From: Blastomussa wellsi
Taxonomy: Eukaryota; Cnidaria; Anthozoa; Scleractinia; Plerogyridae
NCBI GenBank assembly: GCA_947652115.1
Contig: OX393573.1
Location: 14,320,491-14,384,490 of the forward strand
DNA: 64,000 nt
Direction of reading: 5' to 3'
Shown piece by piece: positions 49,230 to 62,196 of the stretch. Under the pieces are notes generated by a model, which was not told the origin of the DNA, made no database searches, and worked only from the letters and a program-made list of their open reading frames with translations. Made by a program: the position numbers and the translations under genes. Within the stretch, counting starts at the first letter, position 1, and each line of letters opens with the position of its first letter.

Positions 49230-51661
49230 GACCATTGGAAATTTTTCAAAAACGGCCGATCTTTTAGCTCGACTTTGCGAGGCTGTAAAATTGAAACTAC
49301 TTGTTCGATTTTAGCCTAATTGGTATCGATGGACTCGGCAACTATCCTAGATTTTATCTGTGTAAAAAACCGCTTGAAAAAATCTCAAATAGCGGAGAAA
49401 TAGCACGATTTTGAAAAGTCGCCAAAATGGCTATTTTTTGACTTTTTTGTAAGGGGGGACCATAGGAAAATTTTCAAAAAATTGAAACTTGTCCGATTCT
49501 AGTCTAATTGGTATGGATGGACTTAGAAGCCATCGCAGTTTTCATCTGAGCAAGAAACCGCTTGAAAAAAGCTCAATTGGCTGAGAAATGACACGATTTT
49601 GAAAGTTGCCCAAAATGGCCAATTTCATAGGGGGGACCATAGGAAATTTTTCAAAAACGGCCGATCTTTTAGCTCGACTTTGCAAGGCTGTAAAATTGAA
49701 ACTACTTGTTCGATTTTAGCCTAATTGGTATCGATGGACTCGGCAAGTATCCTACATTTTATCTGTGTAAAAAACCGCTTGAAAAAATCTCAAATAGCGG
49801 AGAAATAGTACGATTTTGAAAAGTCGCCAAAATGGCTATTTTTTTGACTTTTTTGTAAGGGGGGACCATAGGAAAATTTTCAAAAAATTGAAACTTGTCC
49901 GATTCTAGTCTAATTGGTATGGATGGACTTAGAAGCCATCGCAGTTTTCATCTGAGCAAGAAACCGCTTGAAAAAAGCTCAATTGGCTGAGAAATGACAC
50001 GATTTTGAAAGTTGCCCAAAATGGCCAATTTCATAGGGGGGACCATAGGAAATTTTTCAAAAACGGCCGATCTTTTAGCTCGACTTTGCAAGGCTGTAAA
50101 ATTGAAACTACTTGTTCGATTTTAGCCTAATTTGTATCGATGGACTCGGCAACTATCCTAAATTTTATCTGTGTAAAAAACCGCTTGAAAAAATCTCAAA
50201 TAGCGGAGAAATAGCACGATTTTTAAAAGTCGCCAAAATGGCTATTTTTTGACTTTTTTGTAAGGGGGGACCATAGGAAAATTTTCAAAAAATTGAAACT
50301 TGTCCGATTCTAGTCTAATTGGTATGGATGGACTTAGAAGCCATCGCAGTTTTCATCTGAGCAAAAAACCGCTTGAAAAAAGCTCAATTGGCTGAGAAAT
50401 GACACGATTTTGAAAGTTGCCCAAAATGGCCAATTTCATAGGGGGGACCATTGGAAATTTTTCAAAAACGGCCGATCTTTTAGCTCGACTTTGCGAGGCT
50501 GTAAAATTGAAACTACTTGTTCGATTTTAGCCTAATTGGTATCGATGGACTCGGCAACTATCCTAGATTTTATCTGTGTAAAAAACCGCTTGAAAAAATC
50601 TCAAATAGCGGAGAAATAGCACGATTTTGAAAAGTCGCCAAAATGGCTATTTTTTGACTTTTTTGTAAGGGGGGACCATAGGAAAATTTTCAAAAAATTG
50701 AAACTTGTCCGATTCTAGTCTAATTGGTATGGATGGACTTAGAAGCCATCGCAGTTTTCATCTGAGCAAGAAACCGCTTGAAAAAAGCTCAATTGGCTGA
50801 GAAATGACACGATTTTGAAAGTTGCCCAAAATGGCCAATTTCATAGGGGGGACCATAGGAAATTTTTCAAAAACGGCCGATCTTTTAGCTCGACTTTGCA
50901 AGGCTGTAAAATTGAAACTACTTGTTCGATTTTAGCCTAATTGGTATCGATGGACTCGGCAACTATTTTACATTTTATCTGTGCAAAAAACGGCTTGAAA
51001 AAATCTCAAATAGCGGAGAAATAGTACGATTTTGAAAAGTCGCCAAAATGGCTATTTTTTTGACTTTTTTGTAAGGGGGGACCATAGGAAAATTTTCAAA
51101 AAATTGAAACTTGTCCGATTCTAGTCTAATTGGTATGGATGGACTTAGAAGCCATCGCAGTTTTCATCTGAGCAAGAAACCGCTTGAAAAAAGCTCAATT
51201 GGCTGAGAAATGACACGATTTTGAAAGTTGCCCAAAATGGCCAATTTCATAGGGGGGACCATAGGAAATTTTTCAAAAACGGCCGATCTTTTAGCTCGAC
51301 TTTGCAAGGCTGTAAAATTGAAACTACTTGTTCGATTTTAGCCTAATTGGTATCGATGGACTCGGCAACTATCCTAGATTTTATCTGTGTAAAAAACCGC
51401 TTGAAAAAATCTCAAATAGCGGAGAAATAGCACGATTTTGAAAAGTCGCCAAAATGGCTATTTTTTGACTTTTTTGTAAGGGGGGACCATAGGAAAATTT
51501 TCAAAAAATTGAAACTTGTCCGATTCTAGTCTAATTGGTATGGATGGACTTAGAAGCCATCGCAGTTTTCATCTGAGCAAAAAACCGCTTGAAAAAAGCT
51601 CAATTGGCTGAGAAATGACACGATTTTGAAAGTTGCCCAAAATGGCCAATTTCATAGGGGG
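49230..51661 (+). repeat. Two 1,216-bp three-dimer segments
   Basis: From 49230 and from 50446 the order is: A ('gaccattgg', 'gcgaggctg'), B ('gcaagaaacc'), A ('tacatttt', 'agtacg', extra T), B ('gcaagaaacc'). The third dimers differ: 50041 has 'atttgtatcg' and 'tttttaaaag', while 51257 is standard. The second copy also has private changes near 50967-50991 ('actattttac', 'gtgcaaaaaacgg'). Confidence 0.7.
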
Positions 51662-52066
51662 GACCATAGGAATTTTTTCAAAAACGGCCGATCTTTTAGC
51701 TCGACTTTGCAAGGCTGTAAAATTGAAACTACTTGTTCGATTTTAGCCTAATTGGTATCGATGGACTCGGCAACTATCCTAGATTTTATCTGTGTAAAAA
51801 ACCGCTTGAAAAAATCTCAAATAGCGGAGAAATAGCACGATTTTGAAAAGTCGCCAAAATGGCTATTTTTTGACTTTTTTGTAAGGGGGGACCATAGGAA
51901 AATTTTCAAAAAATTGAAACTTGTCCGATTCTAGTCTAATTGGTATGGATGGACTTAGAAGCCATCGCAGTTTTCATCTGAGCAAGAAACCGCTTGAAAA
52001 AAGCTCAATTGGCTGAGAAATGACACGATTTTGAAAGTTGCCCAAAATGGCCAATTTCATAGGGGG

Positions 52067-53688
52067 GACCATAGGAAATTTTTCAAAAACGGCCGATCTT
52101 TTAGCTCGACTTTGCAAGGCTGTAAAATTGAAACTACTTGTTCGATTTTAGCCTAATTGGTATCGATGGACTCGGCAACTATCCTAGATTTTATCTGTGT
52201 AAAAAACCGCTTGAAAAAATCTCAAATAGCGGAGAAATAGCACGATTTTGAAAAGTCGCCAAAATGGCTATTTTTTGACTTTTTTGTAAGGGGGGACCAT
52301 AGGAAAATTTTCAAAAAATTGAAACTTGTCCGATTCTAGTCTAATTGGTATGGATGGACTTAGAAGCCATCGCAGTTTTCATCTGAGCAAGAAACCGCTT
52401 GAAAAAAGCTCAATTGGCTGAGAAATGACACGATTTTGAAAGTTGCCCAAAATGGCCAATTTCATAGGGGGGACCATAGGAAATTTTTCAAAAACGGCCG
52501 ATCTTTTAGCTCGACTTTGCAAGGCTGTAAAATTGAAACTACTTGTTCGATTTTAGCCTAATTGGTATCGATGGACTCGGCAACTATCCTACATTTTATC
52601 TGTGTAAAAAACCGCTTGAAAAAATCTCAAATAGCGGAGAAATAGTACGATTTTGAAAAGTCGCCAAAATGGCTATTTTTTTGACTTTTTTGTAAGGGGG
52701 GACCATAGGAAAATTTTCAAAAAATTGAAACTTGTCCGATTCTAGTCTAATTGGTATGGATGGACTTAGAAGCCATCGCAGTTTTCATCTGAGCAAAAAA
52801 CCGCTTGAAAAAAGCTCAATTGGCTGAGAAATGACACGATTTTGAAAGTTGCCCAAAATGGCCAATTTCATAGGGGGGACCATAGGAAATTTTTCAAAAA
52901 CGGCCGATCTTTTAGCTCGACTTTGCAAGGCTGTAAAATTGAAACTACTTGTTCGATTTTAGCCTAATTGGTATCGATGGACTCGGCAACTATCCTAGAT
53001 TTTATCTGTGTAAAAAACCGCTTGAAAAAATCTCAAATAGCGGAGAAATAGCACGATTTTGAAAAGTCGCCAAAATGGCTATTTTTTGACTTTTTTGTAA
53101 GGGGGGACCATAGGAAAATTTTCAAAAAATTGAAACTTGTCCGATTCTAGTCTAATTGGTATGGATGGACTTAGAAGCCATCGCAGTTTTCATCTGAGCA
53201 AGAAACCGCTTGAAAAAAGCTCAATTGGCTGAGAAATGACACGATTTTGAAAGTTGCCCAAAATGGCCAATTTCATAGGGGGGACCATAGGAAATTTTTC
53301 AAAAACGGCCGATCTTTTAGCTCGACTTTGCAAGGCTGTAAAATTGAAACTTCTTATTCGATTTTAGCCTAATTGGTATCGATGGACTCGGCAACTATCC
53401 TACATTTTATCTGTGTAAAAAACCGCTTGAAAAAATCTCAAATAGCGGAGAAATAGTACGATTTTGAAAAGTCGCCAAAATGGCTATTTTTTTGACTTTT
53501 TTGTAAGGGGAGACCATAGGAAAATTTTCAAAAAATTGAAACTTGTCCGATTCAAGTCTAATTGGTATGGATGGACTTAGAAGCCATCGCAGTTTTCATC
53601 TGAGCAAAAAACCGCTTGAAAAAAGCTCAATTGGCTGAGAAATGACACGATTTTGAAAGTTGCCCAAAATGGCCAATTTCATAGGGGG
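52067..53688 (+). repeat. Two 811-bp two-dimer segments
   Basis: The segments at 52067 and 52878 each contain A, B ('gcaagaaacc'), a 229-bp A ('ctacatttt', 'agtacg', extra T) and a plain B. The second has private changes: 'cttcttattcg' near 53350, 'ggggagacc' near 53507 and 'ttcaagtcta' near 53551. Confidence 0.7.
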
Positions 53689-56524
53689 GACCATAGGAAA
53701 TTTTTCAAAAACGGCCGATCTTTTAGCTCGACTTTGCAAGGCTGTAAAATTGAAACTACTTGTTCGATTTTAGCCTAATTGGTATCGATGGACTCGGCAA
53801 CTATCCTAGATTTTATCTGTGTAAAAAACCGCTTGAAAAAATCTCAAATAGCGGAGAAATAGCACGATTTTAAAAAGTCGCCAAAATGGCTATTTTTTGA
53901 CTTTTTTGTAAGGGGGGACCATAGGAAAATTTTCAAAAAATTGAAACTTGTCCGATTCTAGTCTAATTGGTATGGATGGACTTAGAAGCCATCGCAGTTT
54001 TCATCTGAGCAAAAAACCGCTTGAAAAAAGCTCAATTGGCTGAGAAATGACACGATTTTGAAAGTTGCCCAAAATGGCCAATTTCATAGGGGGGACCATA
54101 GGAATTTTTTCAAAAACGGCCGATCTTTTAGCTCGACTTTGCAAGGCTGTAAAATTGAAACTACTTGTTCGATTTTAGCCTAATTGGTATCGATGGACTC
54201 GGCAACTATCCTAGATTTTATCTGTGTAAAAAACCGCTTGAAAAAATCTCAAATAGCGGAGAAATAGCACGATTTTGAAAAGTCGCCAAAATGGCTATTT
54301 TTTGACTTTTTTGTAAGGGGGGACCATAGGAAAATTTTCAAAAAATTGAAACTTGTCCGATTCTAGTCTAATTGGTATGGATGGACTTAGAAGCCATCGC
54401 AGTTTTCATCTGAGCAAGAAACCGCTTGAAAAAAGCTCAATTGGCTGAGAAATGACACGATTTTGAAAGTTGCCCAAAATGGCCAATTTCATAGGGGGGA
54501 CCATAGGAAATTTTTCAAAAACGGCCGATCTTTTAGCTCGACTTTGCAAGGCTGTAAAATTGAAACTACTTGTTCGATTTTAGCCTAATTGGTATCGATG
54601 GACTCGGCAAGTATCCTACATTTTATCTGTGTAAAAAACCGCTTGAAAAAATCTCAAATAGCGGAGAAATAGTACGATTTTGAAAAGTCGCCAAAATGGC
54701 TATTTTTTTGACTTTTTTGTAAGGGGGGACCATAGGAAAATTTTCAAAAAATTGAAACTTGTCCGATTCTAGTCTAATTGGTATGGATGGACTTAGAAGC
54801 CATCGCAGTTTTCATCTGAGCAAGAAACCGCTTGAAAAAAGCTCAATTGGCTGAGAAATGACACGATTTTGAAAGTTGCCCAAAATGGCCAATTTCATAG
54901 GGGGGACCATAGGAAATTTTTCAAAAACGGCCGATCTTTTAGCTCGACTTTGCAAGGCTGTAAAATTGAAACTACTTGTTCGATTTTAGCCTAATTGGTA
55001 TCGATGGACTCGGCAACTATCCTAGATTTTATCTGTGTAAAAAACCGCTTGAAAAAATCTCAAATAGCGGAGAAATAGCACGATTTTGAAAAGTCGCCAA
55101 AATGGCTATTTTTTGACTTTTTTGTAAGGGGGGACCATAGGAAAATTTTCAAAAAATTGAAACTTGTCCGATTCTAGTCTAATTGGTATGGATGGACTTA
55201 GAAGCCATCGCAGTTTTCATCTGAGCAAAAAACCGCTTGAAAAAAGCTCAATTGGCTGAGAAATGACACGATTTTGAAAGTTGCCCAAAATGGCCAATTT
55301 CATAGGGGGGACCATAGGAATTTTTTCAAAAACGGCCGATCTTTTAGCTCGACTTTGCAAGGCTGTAAAATTGAAACTACTTGTTCGATTTTAGCCTAAT
55401 TGGTATCGATGGACTCGGCAACTATCCTAAATTTTATCTGTGTAAAAAACCGCTTGAAAAAATCTCAAATAGCGGAGAAAAAGCACGATTTTGAAAAGTC
55501 GCCAAAATGGCTATTTTTTGACTTTTTTGTAAGGGGGGACCATAGGAAAATTTTCAAAAAATTGAAACTTGTCCGATTCTAGTCTAATTGGTATGGATGG
55601 ACTTAGAAGCCATCGCAGTTTTCATCTGAGCAAAAAACCGCTTGAAAAAAGCTCAATTGGCTGAGAAATGACACGATTTTGAAAGTTGCCCAAAATGGCC
55701 AGTTTCATTGGGGGGACCATAGGAAATTTTTCAAAAACGGCCGATCTTTTAGCTCGACTTTGCAAGGCTGTAAAATTGAAACTACTTGTTCGATTTTAGC
55801 CTAATTGGTATCGATGGACTCGGCAACTATCCTAGATTTTATCTGTGTAAAAAACCGCTTGAAAAAATCTCAAATAGCGGAGAAATAGCACGATTTTGAA
55901 AAGTCGCCAAAATGGCTATTTTTTGACTTTTTTGTAAGGGGGGACCATAGGAAAATTTTCAAAAAATTGAAACTTGTCCGATTCTAGTCTAATTGGTATG
56001 GATGGACTTAGAAGCCATCGCAGTTTTCATCTGAGCAAGAAACCGCTTGAAAAAAGCTCAATTGGCTGAGAAATGACACGATTTTGAAAGTTGCCCAAAA
56101 TGGCCAATTTCATAGGGGGGACCATAGGAAATTTTTCAAAAACGGCCGATCTTTTAGCTCGACTTTGCAAGGCTGTAAAATTGAAACTACTTGTTCGATT
56201 TTAGCCTAATTGGTATCGATGGACTCGGCAACTATCCCAGATTTTATCTGTGTAAAAAACCGCTTGAAAAAATCTCAAATAGCGGAGAAATAGCACGATT
56301 TTGAAAAGTCGCCAAAATGGCTATTTTTTGACTTTTTTGTAAGGGGGGACCATAGGAAAATTTTCAAAAAATTGAAACTTGTCCGATTCTAGTCTAATTG
56401 GTATGGATGGACTTAGAAGCCATCGCAGTTTTCATCTGAGCAAAAAACCGCTTGAAAAAAGCTCAATTGGCTGAGAAATGACACGATTTTGAAAGTTGCC
56501 CAAAATGGCCAATTTCATAGGGGG
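53689..56524 (+). repeat. 2,836-bp HOR of seven dimers, copy 1
   Basis: The A monomers in order carry: 'ttttaaaaagtc'; 'ggaattttttc'; 'gcaagtatcctac' with 'agtacg' and an extra T; standard; 'ggaattttttc' with 'cctaaatttt' and 'gagaaaaagc'; standard; 'tatcccaga'. The 2nd, 3rd and 6th B have 'gcaagaaacc', and the 5th B has 'ggccagtttcattg'. The length is 7 x 405 plus the extra T. In the 5th A, 'aaatag' has become 'aaaaag', removing a stop and opening a 60-codon frame at 55400-55582 that recurs in each copy. Confidence 0.9.
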
Positions 56525-59360
56525 GACCATAGGAAATTTTTCAAAAACGGCCGATCTTTTAGCTCGACTTTGCAAGGCTGTAAAATTGAAACTACTTGTT
56601 CGATTTTAGCCTAATTGGTATCGATGGACTCGGCAACTATCCTAGATTTTATCTGTGTAAAAAACCGCTTGAAAAAATCTCAAATAGCGGAGAAATAGCA
56701 CGATTTTAAAAAGTCGCCAAAATGGCTATTTTTTGACTTTTTTGTAAGGGGGGACCATAGGAAAATTTTCAAAAAATTGAAACTTGTCCGATTCTAGTCT
56801 AATTGGTATGGATGGACTTAGAAGCCATCGCAGTTTTCATCTGAGCAAAAAACCGCTTGAAAAAAGCTCAATTGGCTGAGAAATGACACGATTTTGAAAG
56901 TTGCCCAAAATGGCCAATTTCATAGGGGGGACCATAGGAATTTTTTCAAAAACGGCCGATCTTTTAGCTCGACTTTGCAAGGCTGTAAAATTGAAACTAC
57001 TTGTTCGATTTTAGCCTAATTGGTATCGATGGACTCGGCAACTATCCTAGATTTTATCTGTGTAAAAAACCGCTTGAAAAAATCTCAAATAGCGGAGAAA
57101 TAGCACGATTTTGAAAAGTCGCCAAAATGGCTATTTTTTGACTTTTTTGTAAGGGGGGACCATAGGAAAATTTTCAAAAAATTGAAACTTGTCCGATTCT
57201 AGTCTAATTGGTATGGATGGACTTAGAAGCCATCGCAGTTTTCATCTGAGCAAGAAACCGCTTGAAAAAAGCTCAATTGGCTGAGAAATGACACGATTTT
57301 GAAAGTTGCCCAAAATGGCCAATTTCATAGGGGGGACCATAGGAAATTTTTCAAAAACGGCCGATCTTTTAGCTCGACTTTGCAAGGCTGTAAAATTGAA
57401 ACTACTTGTTCGATTTTAGCCTAATTGGTATCGATGGACTCGGCAAGTATCCTACATTTTATCTGTGTAAAAAACCGCTTGAAAAAATCTCAAATAGCGG
57501 AGAAATAGTACGATTTTGAAAAGTCGCCAAAATGGCTATTTTTTTGACTTTTTTGTAAGGGGGGACCATACCAAAATTTTCAAAAAATTGAAACTTGTCC
57601 GATTCTAGTCTAATTGGTATGGATGGACTTAGAAGCCATCGCAGTTTTCATCTGAGCAAGAAACCGCTTGAAAAAAGCTCAATTGGCTGAGAAATGACAC
57701 GATTTTGAAAGTTGCCCAAAATGGCCAATTTCATAGGGGGGACCATAGGAAATTTTTCAAAAACGGCCGATCTTTTAGCTCGACTTTGCAAGGCTGTAAA
57801 ATTGAAACTACTTGTTCGATTTTAGCCTAATTGGTATCGATGGACTCGGCAACTATCCTAGATTTTATCTGTGTAAAAAACCGCTTGAAAAAATCTCAAA
57901 TAGCGGAGAAATAGCACGATTTTGAAAAGTCGCCAAAATGGCTATTTTTTGACTTTTTTGTAAGGGGGGACCATAGGAAAATTTTCAAAAAATTGAAACT
58001 TGTCCGATTCTAGTCTAATTGGTATGGATGGACTTAGAAGCCATCGCAGTTTTCATCTGAGCAAAAAACCGCTTGAAAAAAGCTCAATTGGCTGAGAAAT
58101 GACACGATTTTGAAAGTTGCCCAAAATGGCCAATTTCATAGGGGGGACCATAGGAATTTTTTCAAAAACGGCCGATCTTTTAGCTCGACTTTGCAAGGCT
58201 GTAAAATTGAAACTACTTGTTCGATTTTAGCCTAATTGGTATCGATGGACTCGGCAACTATCCTAAATTTTATCTGTGTAAAAAACCGCTTGAAAAAATC
58301 TCAAATAGCGGAGAAAAAGCACGATTTTGAAAAGTCGCCAAAATGGCTATTTTTTGACTTTTTTGTAAGGGGGGACCATAGGAAAATTTTCAAAAAATTG
58401 AAACTTGTCCGATTCTAGTCTAATTGGTATGGATGGACTTAGAAGCCATCGCAGTTTTCATCTGAGCAAAAAACCGCTTGAAAAAAGCTCAATTGGCTGA
58501 GAAATGACACGATTTTGAAAGTTGCCCAAAATGGCCAGTTTCATTGGGGGGACCATAGGAAATTTTTCAAAAACGGCCGATCTTTTAGCTCGACTTTGCA
58601 AGGCTGTAAAATTGAAACTACTTGTTCGATTTTAGCCTAATTGGTATCGATGGACTCGGCAACTATCCTAGATTTTATCTGTGTAAAAAACCGCTTGAAA
58701 AAATCTCAAATAGCGGAGAAATAGCACGATTTTGAAAAGTCGCCAAAATGGCTATTTTTTGACTTTTTTGTAAGGGGGGACCATAGGAAAATTTTCAAAA
58801 AATTGAAACTTGTCCGATTCTAGTCTAATTGGTATGGATGGACTTAGAAGCCATCGCAGTTTTCATCTGAGCAAGAAACCGCTTGAAAAAAGCTCAATTG
58901 GCTGAGAAATGACACGATTTTGAAAGTTGCCCAAAATGGCCAATTTCATAGGGGGGACCATAGGAAATTTTTCAAAAACGGCCGATCTTTTAGCTCGACT
59001 TTGCAAGGCTGTAAAATTGAAACTACTTGTTCGATTTTAGCCTAATTGGTATCGATGGACTCGGCAACTATCCCAGATTTTATCTGTGTAAAAAACCGCT
59101 TGAAAAAATCTCAAATAGCGGAGAAATAGCACGATTTTGAAAAGTCGCCAAAATGGCTATTTTTTGACTTTTTTGTAAGGGGGGACCATAGGAAAATTTT
59201 CAAAAAATTGAAACTTGTCCGATTCTAGTCTAATTGGTATGGATGGACTTAGAAGCCATCGCAGTTTTCATCTGAGCAAAAAACCGCTTGAAAAAAGCTC
59301 AATTGGCTGAGAAATGACACGATTTTGAAAGTTGCCCAAAATGGCCAATTTCATAGGGGG
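56525..59360 (+). repeat. 2,836-bp HOR, copy 2
   Basis: All the dimer markers of copy 1 recur at +2,836 bp. The one private change I see is 'gaccatacc' for 'gaccatagg' at 57571-57572, a two-base change in the otherwise near-invariant boundary motif. Confidence 0.9.
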
Positions 59361-62196
59361 GACCATAGGAAATTTTTCAAAAACGGCCGATCTTTTAGCT
59401 CGACTTTGCAAGGCTGTAAAATTGAAACTACTTGTTCGATTTTAGCCTAATTGGTATCGATGGACTCGGCAACTATCCTAGATTTTATCTGTGTAAAAAA
59501 CCGCTTGAAAAAATCTCAAATAGCGGAGAAATAGCACGATTTTAAAAAGTCGCCAAAATGGCTATTTTTTGACTTTTTTGTAAGGGGGGACCATAGGAAA
59601 ATTTTCAAAAAATTGAAACTTGTCCGATTCTAGTCTAATTGGTATGGATGGACTTAGAAGCCATCGCAGTTTTCATCTGAGCAAAAAACCGCTTGAAAAA
59701 AGCTCAATTGGCTGAGAAATGACACGATTTTGAAAGTTGCCCAAAATGGCCAATTTCATAGGGGGGACCATAGGAATTTTTTCAAAAACGGCCGATCTTT
59801 TAGCTCGACTTTGCAAGGCTGTAAAATTGAAACTACTTGTTCGATTTTAGCCTAATTGGTATCGATGGACTCGGCAACTATCCTAGATTTTATCTGTGTA
59901 AAAAACCGCTTGAAAAAATCTCAAATAGCGGAGAAATAGCACGATTTTGAAAAGTCGCCAAAATGGCTATTTTTTGACTTTTTTGTAAGGGGGGACCATA
60001 GGAAAATTTTCAAAAAATTGAAACTTGTCCGATTCTAGTCTAATTGGTATGGATGGACTTAGAAGCCATCGCAGTTTTCATCTGAGCAAGAAACCGCTTG
60101 AAAAAAGCTCAATTGGCTGAGAAATGACACGATTTTGAAAGTTGCCCAAAATGGCCAATTTCATAGGGGGGACCATAGGAAATTTTTCAAAAACGGCCGA
60201 TCTTTTAGCTCGACTTTGCAAGGCTGTAAAATTGAAACTACTTGTTCGATTTTAGCCTAATTGGTATCGATGGACTCGGCAAGTATCCTACATTTTATCT
60301 GTGTAAAAAACCGCTTGAAAAAATCTCAAATAGCGGAGAAATAGTACGATTTTGAAAAGTCGCCAAAATGGCTATTTTTTTGACTTTTTTGTAAGGGGGG
60401 ACCATAGGAAAATTTTCAAAAAATTGAAACTTGTCCGATTCTAGTCTAATTGGTATGGATGGACTTAGAAGCCATCGCAGTTTTCATCTGAGCAAGAAAC
60501 CGCTTGAAAAAAGCTCAATTGGCTGAGAAATGACACGATTTTGAAAGTTGCCCAAAATGGCCAATTTCATAGGGGGGACCATAGGAAATTTTTCAAAAAC
60601 GGCCGATCTTTTAGCTCGACTTTGCAAGGCTGTAAAATTGAAACTACTTGTTCGATTTTAGCCTAATTGGTATCGATGGACTCGGCAACTATCCTAGATT
60701 TTATCTGTGTAAAAAACCGCTTGAAAAAATCTCAAATAGCGGAGAAATAGCACGATTTTGAAAAGTCGCCAAAATGGCTATTTTTTGACTTTTTTGTAAG
60801 GGGGGACCATAGGAAAATTTTCAAAAAATTGAAACTTGTCCGATTCTAGTCTAATTGGTATGGATGGACTTAGAAGCCATCGCAGTTTTCATCTGAGCAA
60901 AAAACCGCTTGAAAAAAGCTCAATTGGCTGAGAAATGACACGATTTTGAAAGTTGCCCAAAATGGCCAATTTCATAGGGGGGACCATAGGAATTTTTTCA
61001 AAAACGGCCGATCTTTTAGCTCGACTTTGCAAGGCTGTAAAATTGAAACTACTTGTTCGATTTTAGCCTAATTGGTATCGATGGACTCGGCAACTATCCT
61101 AAATTTTATCTGTGTAAAAAACCGCTTGAAAAAATATCAAATAGCGGAGAAAAAGCACGATTTTGAAAAGTCGCCAAAATGGCTATTTTTTGACTTTTTT
61201 GTAAGGGGGGACCATAGGAAAATTTTCAAAAAATTGAAACTTGTCCGATTCTAGTCTAATTGGTATGGATGGACTTAGAAGCCATCGCAGTTTTCATCTG
61301 AGCAAAAAACCGCTTGAAAAAAGCTCAATTGGCTGAGAAATGACACGATTTTGAAAGTTGCCCAAAATGGCCAGTTTCATAGGGGGGACCATAGGAAATT
61401 TTTCAAAAACGGCCGATCTTTTAGCTCGACTTTGCAAGGCTGTAAAATTGAAACTACTTGTTCGATTTTAGCCTAATTGGTATCGATGGACTCGGCAACT
61501 ATCCTAGATTTTATCTGTGTAAAAAACCGCTTGAAAAAATCTCAAATAGCGGAGAAATAGCACGATTTTGAAAAGTCGCCAAAATGGCTATTTTTTGACT
61601 TTTTTGTAAGGGGGGACCATAGGAAAATTTTCAAAAAATTGAAACTTGTCCGATTCTAGTCTAATTGGTATGGATGGACTTAGAAGCCATCGCAGTTTTC
61701 ATCTGAGCAAGAAACCGCTTGAAAAAAGCTCAATTGGCTGAGAAATGACACGATTTTGAAAGTTGCCCAAAATGGCCAATTTCATAGGGGGGACCATAGG
61801 AAATTTTTCAAAAACGGCCGATCTTTTAGCTCGACTTTGCAAGGCTGTAAAATTGAAACTACTTGTTCGATTTTAGCCTAATTGGTATCGATGGACTCGG
61901 CAACTATCCCAGATTTTATTTGTGTAAAAAACCGCTTGAAAAAATCTCAAATAGCGGAGAAATAGCACGATTTTGAAAAGTCGCCAAAATGGCTATTTTT
62001 TGACTTTTTTGTAAGGGGGGACCATAGGAAAATTTTCAAAAAATTGAAACTTGTCCGATTCTAGTCTAATTGGTATGGATGGACTTAGAAGCCATCGCAG
62101 TTTTCATCTGAGCAAAAAACCGCTTGAAAAAAGCTCAATTGGCTGAGAAATGACACGATTTTGAAAGTTGCCCAAAATGGCCAATTTCATAGGGGG
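59361..62196 (+). repeat. 2,836-bp HOR, copy 3
   Basis: It has the same marker series at +5,672 bp. Private changes are 'aaaatatcaaa' (C to A at 61136), a return to 'ttcatagg' after 'ggccag' in the 5th B, and 'ttatttgtg' at 61920. The next dimer (62197) lacks 'ttttaaaaagtc', so the HOR run ends here. Confidence 0.9.

Larger units (their letters stand above)
41762..53688 (+). repeat. Block 3, left part: A-B dimers with block-specific variants
   Basis: C monomers are gone and the 405-bp dimer returns. Two variant families appear here and nowhere to the left. B monomers often read 'gcaagaaacc' instead of 'gcaaaaaacc' (first at 42167; 23 of 55 in block 3). Some A monomers have 'agtacg' linked to an extra T ('ctatttttttg'), giving 229 bp: 44369, 49635, 50851, 52472 and 53283. 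A monomers with both 'gaccattgg' and 'gcgaggctg' recur at 41939, 49230 and 50446. A monomers starting 'ggaattttttc' recur at 45180, 45585, 48420 and 51662. Divergence is higher here than in block 2; 42749 alone has four changes ('cgaatttgc', 'aacggcttg', 'cggataaat', 'gtccccaaa'). Confidence 0.85.

Noticed and set aside
55400..55582. 60-codon open frame repeated at 58236 and 61072
   Set aside because: The three copies are 2,836 bp apart because they are copies of one HOR dimer, not because a protein is conserved. One 'tag' to 'aag' change in the A monomer opens the frame. No start context or domain supports a gene.
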